From Bacteroidales bacterium (GTDB lineage: Bacteria; Bacteroidota; Bacteroidia; Bacteroidales; Muribaculaceae), in NCBI GenBank assembly GCA_004553485.1, contig SFLG01000014.1:1-52965 (forward strand): DNA of 52,965 nucleotides, written 5' to 3'. Below, piece after piece: positions 31,346-39,755 of the stretch. Position 1 is the stretch's first letter. Every line of letters starts with the position of its first letter. A program made the position numbers and the translations under genes. Under the pieces are notes generated by a model. It searched no databases and was not told the origin of the DNA. It was given only the letters and a program-made list of their open reading frames with translations.

Positions 31346-32812
31346 TTACTTGCCTGCCTTGTTCATGGCCACACGGGCCTGGAGCTCCCAGGTGCGGATG
31401 CGGTCTTTGTACAGGTTGTTGTTGTTCATCTTGACGACGTCGAGCGAGGCGTCCGAGTTGTCCTCCCAGCGACGGCAAAGGTAAACCACGTCGTAAACGC
31501 GGCCAATCTGGTGGTGGCGCGAGAAGGCCAGACCGAGGGCGTAGTCCTCGCCGTACGAGGTGTTGGGCACGTGTATCTCACGCAGCATGGGGGTGTAGAA
31601 AGCGCGGGGAGCACCCAGGCCGTTGATGCGCAGGGCGTTGTTGCGGCCGTTGTCGGGGGTCCACTCCTTGTGGTCGATTACGCCGGGGGGAATGGGGTTC
31701 TTGTCGATGTCGGTGAGCTCGTAGGTGCCGACAACCATTGCGCACTTCTGGTCGTAGAAGGCCTTCACCATCTTTGCCAGGGTGTTCTCGTCCGAGTAAA
31801 CGTCGTCCGAGTCGAGCTGCACGGCAAATTTGCCGCACTTGGGGTGGTTGACGCCGGCGTTCCAGCAGCCGCCGATACCCAAGTCGTCACGCTCGGGCAC
31901 GATGTGTATCACGCGGGGATCGTCCTTGAACTCATCGATGGCCTCGGTGGTGCCGTCGGTGCTGAGGTTGTCGATAATGATGAGGTTGAAGGGGAAGTCG
32001 GTCTTCTGGGCCAGGACGCTGCGGATGGCGTCGCGGATGGTGCGGATGCGGTTGCGCACGGGGATGATTACCGATGCCTCGTACTCGAAGTCGCCCTTGT
32101 TGAAGTCGATTTCGTCGAACTTGGGAGCCAGGTAGCCGCCGATTTCCTTGAGGTGGGCGGTGCAGGCCTTCTCCATCTCGATCTGTACGCCGCGGTTCTT
32201 GGGGTCGACGTAGTCAAAGATCTTTTCGCCGCTCTTGCGGTTGTCGAGGGTGACGTCGCTGTAGAGGTACTCGTTGATGTGGACGATGGGGGCGATGCGG
32301 CTCAGGCGCAGGCGCAGGTCGTAGAGGCCGGCGGCGTTGTACTCGACGTCGATGCCGGCGGCGGCCTTCTTGAGGTCGGCGGTGTTGAAGAAGAGCACCG
32401 AGCCGAAGTTGAAGTCGTCGCGGAGCGAGCCGAACTGGTAGTCGATGACGGGCGAGTTGGTCTTTTTGCCTTCGACGACGGTATACGAGTCGGCATACAT
32501 CATGCCGGCCTGCGAGTCGTTGGCGAGGCGGACAAAGCGGTCGAGGGCGAAGTAGCCCATGACCAGGTTATTGTATTTGGTGTAGAGAAGAGTGTATTCG
32601 GCGCTGGCGGCAGCGGCGATTTTCTTCATGGTGGCCGACGAGTTGAGGGCGTCGATGGCAATTACCTCGCAGCCTTCGACGGCGGGAGCCTGCGCGTCGG
32701 TGGCAAGCAGGAAGATTTTGGATACAAGGGGACTCTGTTTCAGGCTTTCCACCGTGGCCTTCACCTGTTCGGGCGAGACGTAAGGGAGGAAGCAGTCGAT
32801 AGCAGTTTTCAT
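31346..32812 (-). CDS. Tandem glycosyltransferase family 2 protein
   Basis: This 488-residue protein appears to hold two GT-A-like halves. The N-terminal half (about 1-230) has weak GT2 character (FLPYVSPEQVKATVESL, AEYTLLYTKYNNL) without a clear DxD. The C-terminal half (about 240-488) is a full GT2 domain: YEASVIIPVRNRIRTIRDAI, IIIDNLSTDGTTEAI, the metal-binding AVQLDSDD and a late YGEDYALGL. No membrane segment is seen, so it is cytoplasmic or peripheral. It sits between the secreted amidase and DUF4922 genes. The donor and acceptor sugars cannot be read; a link to salvaged amino sugars is suggested only by context. Confidence 0.82.
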   Translation of the reverse strand: MKTAIDCFLPYVSPEQVKATVESLKQSPLVSKIFLLATDAQAPAVEGCEVIAIDALNSSATMKKIAAAASAEYTLLYTKYNNLVMGYFALDRFVRLANDSQAGMMYADSYTVVEGKKTNSPVIDYQFGSLRDDFNFGSVLFFNTADLKKAAAGIDVEYNAAGLYDLRLRLSRIAPIVHINEYLYSDVTLDNRKSGEKIFDYVDPKNRGVQIEMEKACTAHLKEIGGYLAPKFDEIDFNKGDFEYEASVIIPVRNRIRTIRDAIRSVLAQKTDFPFNLIIIDNLSTDGTTEAIDEFKDDPRVIHIVPERDDLGIGGCWNAGVNHPKCGKFAVQLDSDDVYSDENTLAKMVKAFYDQKCAMVVGTYELTDIDKNPIPPGVIDHKEWTPDNGRNNALRINGLGAPRAFYTPMLREIHVPNTSYGEDYALGLAFSRHHQIGRVYDVVYLCRRWEDNSDASLDVVKMNNNNLYKDRIRTWELQARVAMNKAGK

Positions 32813-32871
32813 ATTGTAAATTTTTATAGATTGATTAATATTATTTCAGGCTGAAGTAGGATTGATTTTGT

Positions 32872-32919
32872 CCTGACGCCGGAGGGGCCGGGCGGTGTGC
32901 CTTTGCCGTGGGCGTCAGG
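32872..32919 (-). terminator. Hairpin after the large amidase gene
   Basis: CCTGACGCC (32872-32880) pairs with GGCGTCAGG (32911-32919), with an inner GC-rich stem, 9 bp after the amidase stop. There is no strong U-tract. It may be an attenuator, allowing some read-through into the glycosyltransferase gene. Confidence 0.55.
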
Positions 32920-32927
32920 TTTTGGTT

Positions 32928-35900
32928 TTACTTGTCTTTCTCGCTCAGGAAGGTGAGGATCTGCTGCATGAGGGAGCTGCGCGAGTCGCGGCCGTTGATG
33001 GTCTCGAAGGGGAAGCCTATCACCACCGTGCGGTAGCCGCCGGGGGCGTAGCAGGTGCCGGCGATGAGGTTGTTCTCGCCGTAGCGCATGATTGTGGCAC
33101 CCTTCTTGGCATCGGGAGCGTAGAACGAGTCGGGGCTCTCGACAGCGTAGACCTCGCTGTTGTACTTGTTGCTGAAGGTGTAGTTGCCGCCGGTGAAGGC
33201 TTTGTAACGGCTGGGCACCTCAAAGGCCTCGCCGGTGACGCTGGCCTGGCCTACGCGCCAGTGGTAGCCCAGCACCTCGGTGGCAAACTTCTGGTCGGCC
33301 TCGGCGGTCTCCTTCGAGCTGTTGGGGTTGTCCCACAGGTCGGTGGCGACAAAGGCGCCGCTGACAAAGATGTTGCCGCCCTTGGCGGTGTATGCGGCGA
33401 TCCTGTTCTGGAGAGCCGACGGGAAGGTCTTGTAGACGGTGCCGTAGGTGCCGGTGCCCTTCTTGATTTCTTTCTGCTTGCCCAGGATGAGGTCTGTAAG
33501 CATGGGCTCGACGTCGGCGACGGGGGCGTTCATGTAGGCGCCGACGCTGGTCGAGACAAAGCCGTAGCCGGCATCGGCGATGGCCTGGCCGTGGGTGTAG
33601 ACAAAGTCGCGGGTGTTGCCGGCGATGACCTCTTTCTCGTAGTTGGCGCGCGAGGCTCCGAAGCCGGCGGCGTCATCGTCCATCCAGGGGATGTCGCGGC
33701 GGAACTCGAACTGCTCGCCGATGAAGTTGATGTCGTTGACGTCGGGCACGCCGCCGTCACGCGAGGTGTAGTAGCCGGCAATCTCGCCCGAGTCGAACCA
33801 GTCGGGTCCGCTGATGCGGGTAAAGCCGTTGACGATGTTCACCACGGGACGGCCGGGCTTGTGGCACAGCGCCAGCACCTCGCCGGGGAAGGACACGCCG
33901 CCGCTGTTGCCGGCGATGATGCGGTACGAGTGTATGTCGCCGTCCTTGACGGTGACGGTGTATTCGGGTTTCTCCACGCGGGCAATCTGGCGGAAGCCGC
34001 CGTCGCCGATGCGCTCCTCGACGAGGTAATACTTCGATACGGCAGTCTCCTCGAGGGGGTCGGGAGTGGCCTCCCAGCTGAGGCGGTACCGGTTGCTGCC
34101 GGAGGCGGTGATGGCGAAGTTCTGCGGCGCCAGGGGGGTCACCACGTACTCGCGCCCGTCGCGGTGGGCGAGGAACTGCAGCATACCTTTATATATAGCG
34201 CGCGAGACGGTGAAGCGGAACTCGGGGTCGAGGCCGTACTTCATGTCGGCGAAATTCTGATGGCTCAGCAGCTCGAGCAACATCGCGGGCACCTCGGGGA
34301 CGCGGGCCTCGAAGTACGACTTGTCCCACATTCCGCGGCGGGTCCACTTTGGCTCGTGCTTGGCGCGCACGTCATTGACGATGTTTGTCAGCACCAGGTC
34401 GGTGAAGTCGCGGCTGGCGGCACGCGACGAGCCGTTGGCGAATTTGGCGTCATCGCCGGCCGTGCAGTAGATGCCCAGGGTGCCGATGATGGAGTCGTTG
34501 AGGGTGGTGCCGGCGTCCGAGTGGAAGGCGAAGGACAGGTCGACGGGGATGTTGAGGCCCTCGCGCTCGGGCAGCGCCGACGAGCCTCCGGCCAGCCAGT
34601 TCACCCACAGGCCGCGGCAGCGGTAGTCGTCGGTGTAGTCGTTGACATTGCCGGTGGGGGTGTAGACGCTGTCGGGAGCGCCGGCCCACTGCAGGAAGTA
34701 GCGGGCGCCCTCGGTGAAGCGGGGATAGTTGCTGGTCATGTACTGGTAGTCTATGCCGGGCTCGCCCTCCTTGACCTTGCGGGCGATGTTGCCCATGCCG
34801 CCGCCGATTTTTACGGCGTCGGCGCTGACGACCTTGCCGTGGTGCGACGACTGGCCCACCAGCTCTACAACGGGTTTGTCCTGACGGCCTTTGTCAAAGT
34901 CGAAGTGGCCCAGGTAAATCCACGTGCCTCCGCCCATGTTCTGGTTGATGCGGAACTCGCGTGTGCCCTCCTTGGAATTGACGCGGTAGAGGGCGTCGGG
35001 GGCGCTGTTGGGGAGACTCTGGTAAGAGACGTAGACGGCATATTCGCCGGCTTTGGGGAACTCGGCGCTCCACGAAGCCACGGGAGCGTTTTTGAGCTTG
35101 TCGGCGGTCTTGGCCGTGCGGGCCGTTCCGGCCTTGAAGGGGTTGTCGGTGTCGCGGATGGTCTTCGCGGTGTAGGCGAAGCCGGCCTTGTCGCCTTTCG
35201 ACCACTTGCCGGTCTCGGTGTAGACACCCTTGGCCTCGCCGCCGTCGTTGTCGACGATTATCTCGGTGGTGTTGATGTCACGCTCGCGCGGGCTCATCAC
35301 GTAGGCGCCGGCGTTCTGCAGCATGGGCATCAGGTAGGGCATCACGTACGACTGGGTGTACAGGTCCTCGACGGTCTGATGCACGCGTGCGCGCTGCCAC
35401 TCCCAGCGGTTGAGCTTGGGCTCGAAGTACCAGCCGTGGCTCTGCCACAGGGCGATGTTGCTGCCGTCGAGGCCGTCGGGAGCCTTCTGGGCGCCCAGGT
35501 CGGTGACGAAGCGGTTCTTTTCGGTGGGACGGAAGACCTTCTTGGGCGAGAAGAGCACCAGGTCGTCAAAGTTGCACACCGCCGTCACCTCGCCTTTGTT
35601 GTAGCTTACGGCATTGAGGGTGACTTTGTAGCCCGAGTACTTGGCCCCGAGCGTCGTCTTGATGCCGTCTTTCAGCTGTGCCAGCGTCGCATCGGTAAGG
35701 GGGATGTTGGTCGCGGCCGAGTTGCAGTTGACGGTAATCTTCTTTGCCTTGTCGTTGATTTTTACCGACTCAACGACAATCTTGCCCAGTTGGGTTGTGC
35801 CGGGCAGGATTGACTCGAAAACGGTGGCCAGACGAGGATTGACACCCTTGCCTGTCGTCACTGTCGTTGCCTGTGCCGTGATGGCGCAGGACAGGAGAAG

Positions 35901-35930
35901 GGATGCTGCAAGAAAGGAAAATGTCTTCAT
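32928..35930 (-). CDS. Large secreted N-acetylmuramoyl-L-alanine amidase-like protein
   Basis: This 1000-residue protein has a signal peptide (KTFSFLAASLLLSCAITAQA). After an N-terminal GerM-like part (about 30-120) the Amidase_3 zinc site is split by an insertion. The first histidine is in LWQSHGWYF (His165), the second in LSFAFHSDAG, and the catalytic glutamate lies in AMLLELLSHQNFAD. The inserted stretch (about 250-400) contains a beta module like the golvesin C-terminal/xanthan-lyase domain (YAVYVSYQSLPNSAPDALYR, TWIYLGHFDFDKG). A fibronectin-III-like domain (about 620-710) and a C-terminal domain follow. It would strip stem peptides from glycan strands, making substrate for SpoIID-like and NamZ enzymes. 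It is the first gene of the minus-strand run, behind the promoter at 36094-36125. Confidence 0.83.
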   Translation of the reverse strand: MKTFSFLAASLLLSCAITAQATTVTTGKGVNPRLATVFESILPGTTQLGKIVVESVKINDKAKKITVNCNSAATNIPLTDATLAQLKDGIKTTLGAKYSGYKVTLNAVSYNKGEVTAVCNFDDLVLFSPKKVFRPTEKNRFVTDLGAQKAPDGLDGSNIALWQSHGWYFEPKLNRWEWQRARVHQTVEDLYTQSYVMPYLMPMLQNAGAYVMSPRERDINTTEIIVDNDGGEAKGVYTETGKWSKGDKAGFAYTAKTIRDTDNPFKAGTARTAKTADKLKNAPVASWSAEFPKAGEYAVYVSYQSLPNSAPDALYRVNSKEGTREFRINQNMGGGTWIYLGHFDFDKGRQDKPVVELVGQSSHHGKVVSADAVKIGGGMGNIARKVKEGEPGIDYQYMTSNYPRFTEGARYFLQWAGAPDSVYTPTGNVNDYTDDYRCRGLWVNWLAGGSSALPEREGLNIPVDLSFAFHSDAGTTLNDSIIGTLGIYCTAGDDAKFANGSSRAASRDFTDLVLTNIVNDVRAKHEPKWTRRGMWDKSYFEARVPEVPAMLLELLSHQNFADMKYGLDPEFRFTVSRAIYKGMLQFLAHRDGREYVVTPLAPQNFAITASGSNRYRLSWEATPDPLEETAVSKYYLVEERIGDGGFRQIARVEKPEYTVTVKDGDIHSYRIIAGNSGGVSFPGEVLALCHKPGRPVVNIVNGFTRISGPDWFDSGEIAGYYTSRDGGVPDVNDINFIGEQFEFRRDIPWMDDDAAGFGASRANYEKEVIAGNTRDFVYTHGQAIADAGYGFVSTSVGAYMNAPVADVEPMLTDLILGKQKEIKKGTGTYGTVYKTFPSALQNRIAAYTAKGGNIFVSGAFVATDLWDNPNSSKETAEADQKFATEVLGYHWRVGQASVTGEAFEVPSRYKAFTGGNYTFSNKYNSEVYAVESPDSFYAPDAKKGATIMRYGENNLIAGTCYAPGGYRTVVIGFPFETINGRDSRSSLMQQILTFLSEKDK

Positions 35931-36093
35931 GTTATTTTCTAAGTGCCGGATATTTAGACCCGTGCCGCGCCTGTGGCGGCCGCGGTGGCAGTTTCTGATA
36001 CAAATTTAAGGTGGCGGGCAGGCCGCAAAACCGGAGGCGGGCTTGGCCCGACCGGCCGGATTTTCGATGCGTTTACACCCATATACTTATGCA

Positions 36094-36125
36094 CAAAGGT
36101 AACGTTAATTTCGGTAAGGTACAAT
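36094..36125 (-). promoter_or_regulatory. Promoter of the minus-strand salvage run
   Basis: On the minus strand the -7 box is TACCTTTG (36094-36101). After a 20-bp spacer lies ATTG (36122-36125). The transcript would start near 36088, giving a leader of about 158 nt before the amidase ATG at 35930. No comparably good minus-strand promoter was found between here and murQ, so this one may serve the whole run. Confidence 0.7.
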
Positions 36126-36243
36126 TAATATAGGGACAAAAAATTTTCATTATGCATTTTTTAATATTTAAAAACATATTTTATGCATCCCCACCCCGCT
36201 ACGTCAATTTTTGGGCACCCCATCGTCAAATTTAACGAAAATT

Positions 36244-36277
36244 ATTGCAGTTATACACAAATTTAGTCATACCTTTG
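36244..36277 (+). promoter_or_regulatory. Promoter of the plus-strand salvage arm
   Basis: TACCTTTG (36270-36277) is a perfect -7 box, identical to the one facing the opposite way at 36094. ATTG at 36244-36247 lies 22 bp upstream, slightly long. The 446-bp divergent region 35931-36376 has no gene and an AT-rich centre (36100-36250) that could hold a shared regulator site. Confidence 0.65.
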
Positions 36278-36376
36278 TAAAGATTGTATACTTATCCCCT
36301 TGGCCGAACAACCCATCATCACAACAAACAACATTTTCGGGGCTGCGGGGAACCATGAAAACCTTAACCATCGGAT

Positions 36377-38839
36377 ATGAAAAAGTTTATCCTTATGGCA
36401 GCACTCGTCCTGTCGTTCCAGGCAGCGACAGCCGACGAACCAATAACACTGACAACCAACGGCAAAAACTGCACGGTAAACATCCTGCTTGACCGCGACC
36501 TTGGCCCGGGCATCCGCTACACGCGCATGCGTTTGCCCGAGTACCCGCTGAACGTCAACATGTTGCGTGTCGACATCACCAACCCCTACAACCGCATGGT
36601 CACCACCCAGGCCAACAACCGCCTCTACAGCACCGAGTCGCTGGTGAAGGCCGCCGCGCGCCAGGACAAGGAGGGGCACCGCATACTGGCCGGCACAAAC
36701 GCCAACTTCTGGTGCGTGGCGCCCCAGCTGCCCTTCTCCGACTTCATCACCGGCTACACCTACAACGGCAACGTCGTCAACGGCAAGACGGTCTCTAACC
36801 TGAACATGTACTCGGACCAGTGGAACGGCGGCTACAAGCACACCGGCATCGTGGGCTTCACGCCCGCCCCGGACAAGAAGGCCGTCAGCTCGAACAACTG
36901 GACGTGGAAAGGCTTTGCCCGCAACGACAAGTTCGGCAGCACCGAGATCATCAACGTCAACCGAACCGTCCGCGCCAACGAGCTGGGCATGTTCAACTCG
37001 TTCTACGGCACATCGCGCGCCTTCCTTTGCGTCGACCAGTACGAGGACAACACCGGCAAACAGCGTTTCCGCGAGGTAAATGGCGCGGCCACCGAGGTCT
37101 ACTTCAAGCTCGACGAGGGCCAGGAGTGGAGCAACGGCCGCGACATGACCTTTACCGTGATGCAGATAAAGCAGAATGTCGGCGACGGCACCCTGGGCAG
37201 CTACGACATGGCCCTGGTAGGCCGTGACGGCTGCGCCGCCCTGCTCGACAAACTCGCCATCGGCGACAAGGTGACGGTGCTCACCACTTACTACGACCCG
37301 TCGGGAAAGGCCGTGGAGCTTGAGAACCTCGTCGGCGGCAACGCCCAAATTATGGTCAACGGCGCGCTCACCACATACGCCACCTCGGAGACCTACAACT
37401 CGCAGGTTTACTCGCGCACCTGCATGGGCACCGACGCCGACGGCAAAACGCTGTATATGCTTGTCGCCGACAAGGCCACCGACCCGTTCTACGGCGCCTC
37501 GGCCGGCTGTCCCGCCAGCGTCATCTGCGACATCGCCAAGCTCTTCGGCTGCGTCAACATGACCAACTTCGACGCCGGCGGCTCGGCCGAGTTCTTCCTT
37601 GAGGGCGCCATCGTCAACCGCACCACCGAGGGCACCCCGCGCGCCGTCGCCAACGGCCTCTTCGCCGTGTCCACCGCTCCCACCGACAACAACATCACCC
37701 GCATCGCCTTCTACGACTGCAACCTCAAGGCGCCCGTCTACTCGTCGTACCGTCCCCGCATCATCGCCTACAACAAGTACGGCGCCGTCGTCAGCGACAA
37801 CATCACCGGCTTCACCCTCAGCTGTCCCGCCGAGGCCGGAACATGCGACGGCGACCTCTTCACCGCCAGCGGCGAGAAGGTTAAGAGCACCCTCACCGCC
37901 ACCCTCGGCAACATCAGCATCACCGCTCCCATTGAGATTATGGGCGGCGAGGCCACCCTGCGTATCAAACCCGTGGTAATCATCAACCACAAGCGCCGCA
38001 TACCCATGGACGTGACCACCGAAGTGGACGGCAAGACATACACCTACGACCCCGCCAACGTCGACTACACCATCGGCGACAACACCATCGCCTCAATCGG
38101 TGCCGACGGCATCCTCGCCGGCATCAAGGAGGGCGAGACCGAGCTAACCGCCAGCGTGGGCACCTTCTCCGACAAGACCACCGTCAAGGTACAGATTGCC
38201 GACCGCGAGCTGATGCCGCTGTCGAAAGGCGCGCTCAACCCCGCCGAGTGGAAATGCACCGGTTCGGGCATCACCTCCAGCACCATCGTCCTCACTCCCG
38301 CCGAGGGCTCGCAGTCGTGCGGCTTCGGCGTCGACTACACCGTCAGCGGCACCCGTTCCGTCTCGTTCACCCTCACCCGCGACGAGGACCTGTACAGCCT
38401 GCCCGAGAAGTTCCGCATCGTCATCAACCCCGGCACAGCAAAAATCAACCGCGTCACCCTGCGCCTCCAGCCCGCCAACGCCGAGCGCCCCGTGTCGATA
38501 GCCAAGGCCATCACCCTTAACGCCAACGAGGACAACAACGTCGACATCGACCTCACCGAGTTCGGCGACATCAGCGACGCCGCCTTCTACCCCGTCACCT
38601 TCAATTCGGCACAGTTCGGCGTGGGCGACGGCAAAGGCACCTACCACATCGACATCCGCGGCATAGGCGGCCTGCACAGCGAGTTTGACGCCGGCGTCAC
38701 CGACATCACCGCCGACCTGTCCGCCGAGGGCCCCGTACGCCTCTACAACCTGCAGGGCATCGAGATGGGCTCGCACCCCGCCCCCGGCATCTACCTGCGC
38801 CGCCAGGGCAGCAAAACCACCAAAGTAATCATCAAGTAA
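36377..38839 (+). CDS. Secreted phosphodiester glycosidase (NAGPA-domain) protein
   Basis: This 820-residue protein has a signal peptide (KKFILMAALVLSFQAATA). The NAGPA domain, related to the human enzyme that uncovers mannose-6-phosphate by removing GlcNAc-1-phosphodiesters, spans about 60-440. Visible motifs are GTNANFWC, CVDQYED, and the terminal CVNMTNFDAGGSAEFFLEG with TEGTPRAVANGLF. A Big_2-like Ig domain (about 540-610), a beta-sandwich module and a C-terminal YNLQGIEMG...GIYLRR tail follow. In Gram-negative hosts it may act on phosphodiester-linked amino sugars from other bacteria, such as teichoic-acid linkages; the substrate is unknown. It is first in the plus arm. Confidence 0.85.
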   Translation: MKKFILMAALVLSFQAATADEPITLTTNGKNCTVNILLDRDLGPGIRYTRMRLPEYPLNVNMLRVDITNPYNRMVTTQANNRLYSTESLVKAAARQDKEGHRILAGTNANFWCVAPQLPFSDFITGYTYNGNVVNGKTVSNLNMYSDQWNGGYKHTGIVGFTPAPDKKAVSSNNWTWKGFARNDKFGSTEIINVNRTVRANELGMFNSFYGTSRAFLCVDQYEDNTGKQRFREVNGAATEVYFKLDEGQEWSNGRDMTFTVMQIKQNVGDGTLGSYDMALVGRDGCAALLDKLAIGDKVTVLTTYYDPSGKAVELENLVGGNAQIMVNGALTTYATSETYNSQVYSRTCMGTDADGKTLYMLVADKATDPFYGASAGCPASVICDIAKLFGCVNMTNFDAGGSAEFFLEGAIVNRTTEGTPRAVANGLFAVSTAPTDNNITRIAFYDCNLKAPVYSSYRPRIIAYNKYGAVVSDNITGFTLSCPAEAGTCDGDLFTASGEKVKSTLTATLGNISITAPIEIMGGEATLRIKPVVIINHKRRIPMDVTTEVDGKTYTYDPANVDYTIGDNTIASIGADGILAGIKEGETELTASVGTFSDKTTVKVQIADRELMPLSKGALNPAEWKCTGSGITSSTIVLTPAEGSQSCGFGVDYTVSGTRSVSFTLTRDEDLYSLPEKFRIVINPGTAKINRVTLRLQPANAERPVSIAKAITLNANEDNNVDIDLTEFGDISDAAFYPVTFNSAQFGVGDGKGTYHIDIRGIGGLHSEFDAGVTDITADLSAEGPVRLYNLQGIEMGSHPAPGIYLRRQGSKTTKVIIK

Positions 38840-38912
38840 AAAGAGGCTTTGGGCTTTTCTTCCACCTCCATCTCACAAGATAATAACAAATAATAACCAA
38901 ATCACAACCATA

Positions 38913-39743
38913 ATGAAAAAAACAATCCTATCGTTAGCCTTCCTGGCTGCCGTGACAGCCGCGCAGGCGCTGACCTTCGGGACGGTCTCCCGCATGGCGG
39001 TGGTGCCCGACGGCGCATCGCGCCCCGTGCTCAGCCCCGACGGCAAGACACTGCTCTACAGCGCTCCCGGCACCCTCGCCCTCAGCGCCGTCAACCTTGA
39101 CAGCGGCAAGATAAACGTCCTCGACGAGACCGAGGGCAACTACTCGCAGCCCCGTTTCAGTGCCGACTCGCGCCACATCACCTACCGCACCTACGGACGC
39201 GTGGACGGTATGGCCTGCAGCGACGTCCGCCAGGCCACCGTGGCCGGCAACCAGCCCCGACGCACCGTCGCCGCCATGCAGCGCACGCCCCGGCTTGCCG
39301 TGCCCGTTGCCACCGACTACGCCATCGACGACTACAAGACCATCAAAGTCTGCGTCAACGGCAAAACCACCGAAATCAACCCCGTTGCCGACGCATACTC
39401 CTACCAGTACGCGCAGCTCAGCCCCGACGGCAAGCGCATCGTCTTTGCCGTACCCTTCCAGGGCGTCTTTGTCTGCAACACCGACGGCACCGGCGCCACA
39501 CGCATCGCCGAGATAGGCTCGCGCCCCGTTTGGGCCGGCAACTCGGTGATAGCCTACATCCTCAGCCACGACGACGGCTACACCATCCTCAGCAGCCAGC
39601 TGGTGACATACGACCTTGACAACGCCCTCACCCAGGTGGTGACCGGCCCCGACGTCATCGCCGAGGATGTCACCGCCACCGACGGCCTCATTATTTTCAG
39701 CATCGCCGACAAAGGCATCCGCTCAGTTACATTCACCCGTTAA
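38913..39743 (+). CDS. Secreted TolB/WD40-like beta-propeller protein
   Basis: This 276-residue protein has a signal peptide (KKTILSLAFLAAVTAAQA). At least three PD40-type blades are visible: SRPVLSPDGKTLLYSAPG, SQPRFSADSRHITYRT and AQLSPDGKRIVFAVPF. It has no catalytic motif and is short for a full propeller. It lies between the phosphodiester glycosidase and amidase genes, 12 bp before the latter, so it is cotranscribed. It may scaffold or sense cell-wall fragments in the periplasm; that role is inference. Confidence 0.78.
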   Translation: MKKTILSLAFLAAVTAAQALTFGTVSRMAVVPDGASRPVLSPDGKTLLYSAPGTLALSAVNLDSGKINVLDETEGNYSQPRFSADSRHITYRTYGRVDGMACSDVRQATVAGNQPRRTVAAMQRTPRLAVPVATDYAIDDYKTIKVCVNGKTTEINPVADAYSYQYAQLSPDGKRIVFAVPFQGVFVCNTDGTGATRIAEIGSRPVWAGNSVIAYILSHDDGYTILSSQLVTYDLDNALTQVVTGPDVIAEDVTATDGLIIFSIADKGIRSVTFTR

Positions 39744-39755
39744 ACCACGCCAGCC

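Noticed and set aside
32895..35813. 972-codon plus-strand open frame
   Set aside because: Antisense to the secreted amidase, whose zinc motifs and signal peptide are clear.
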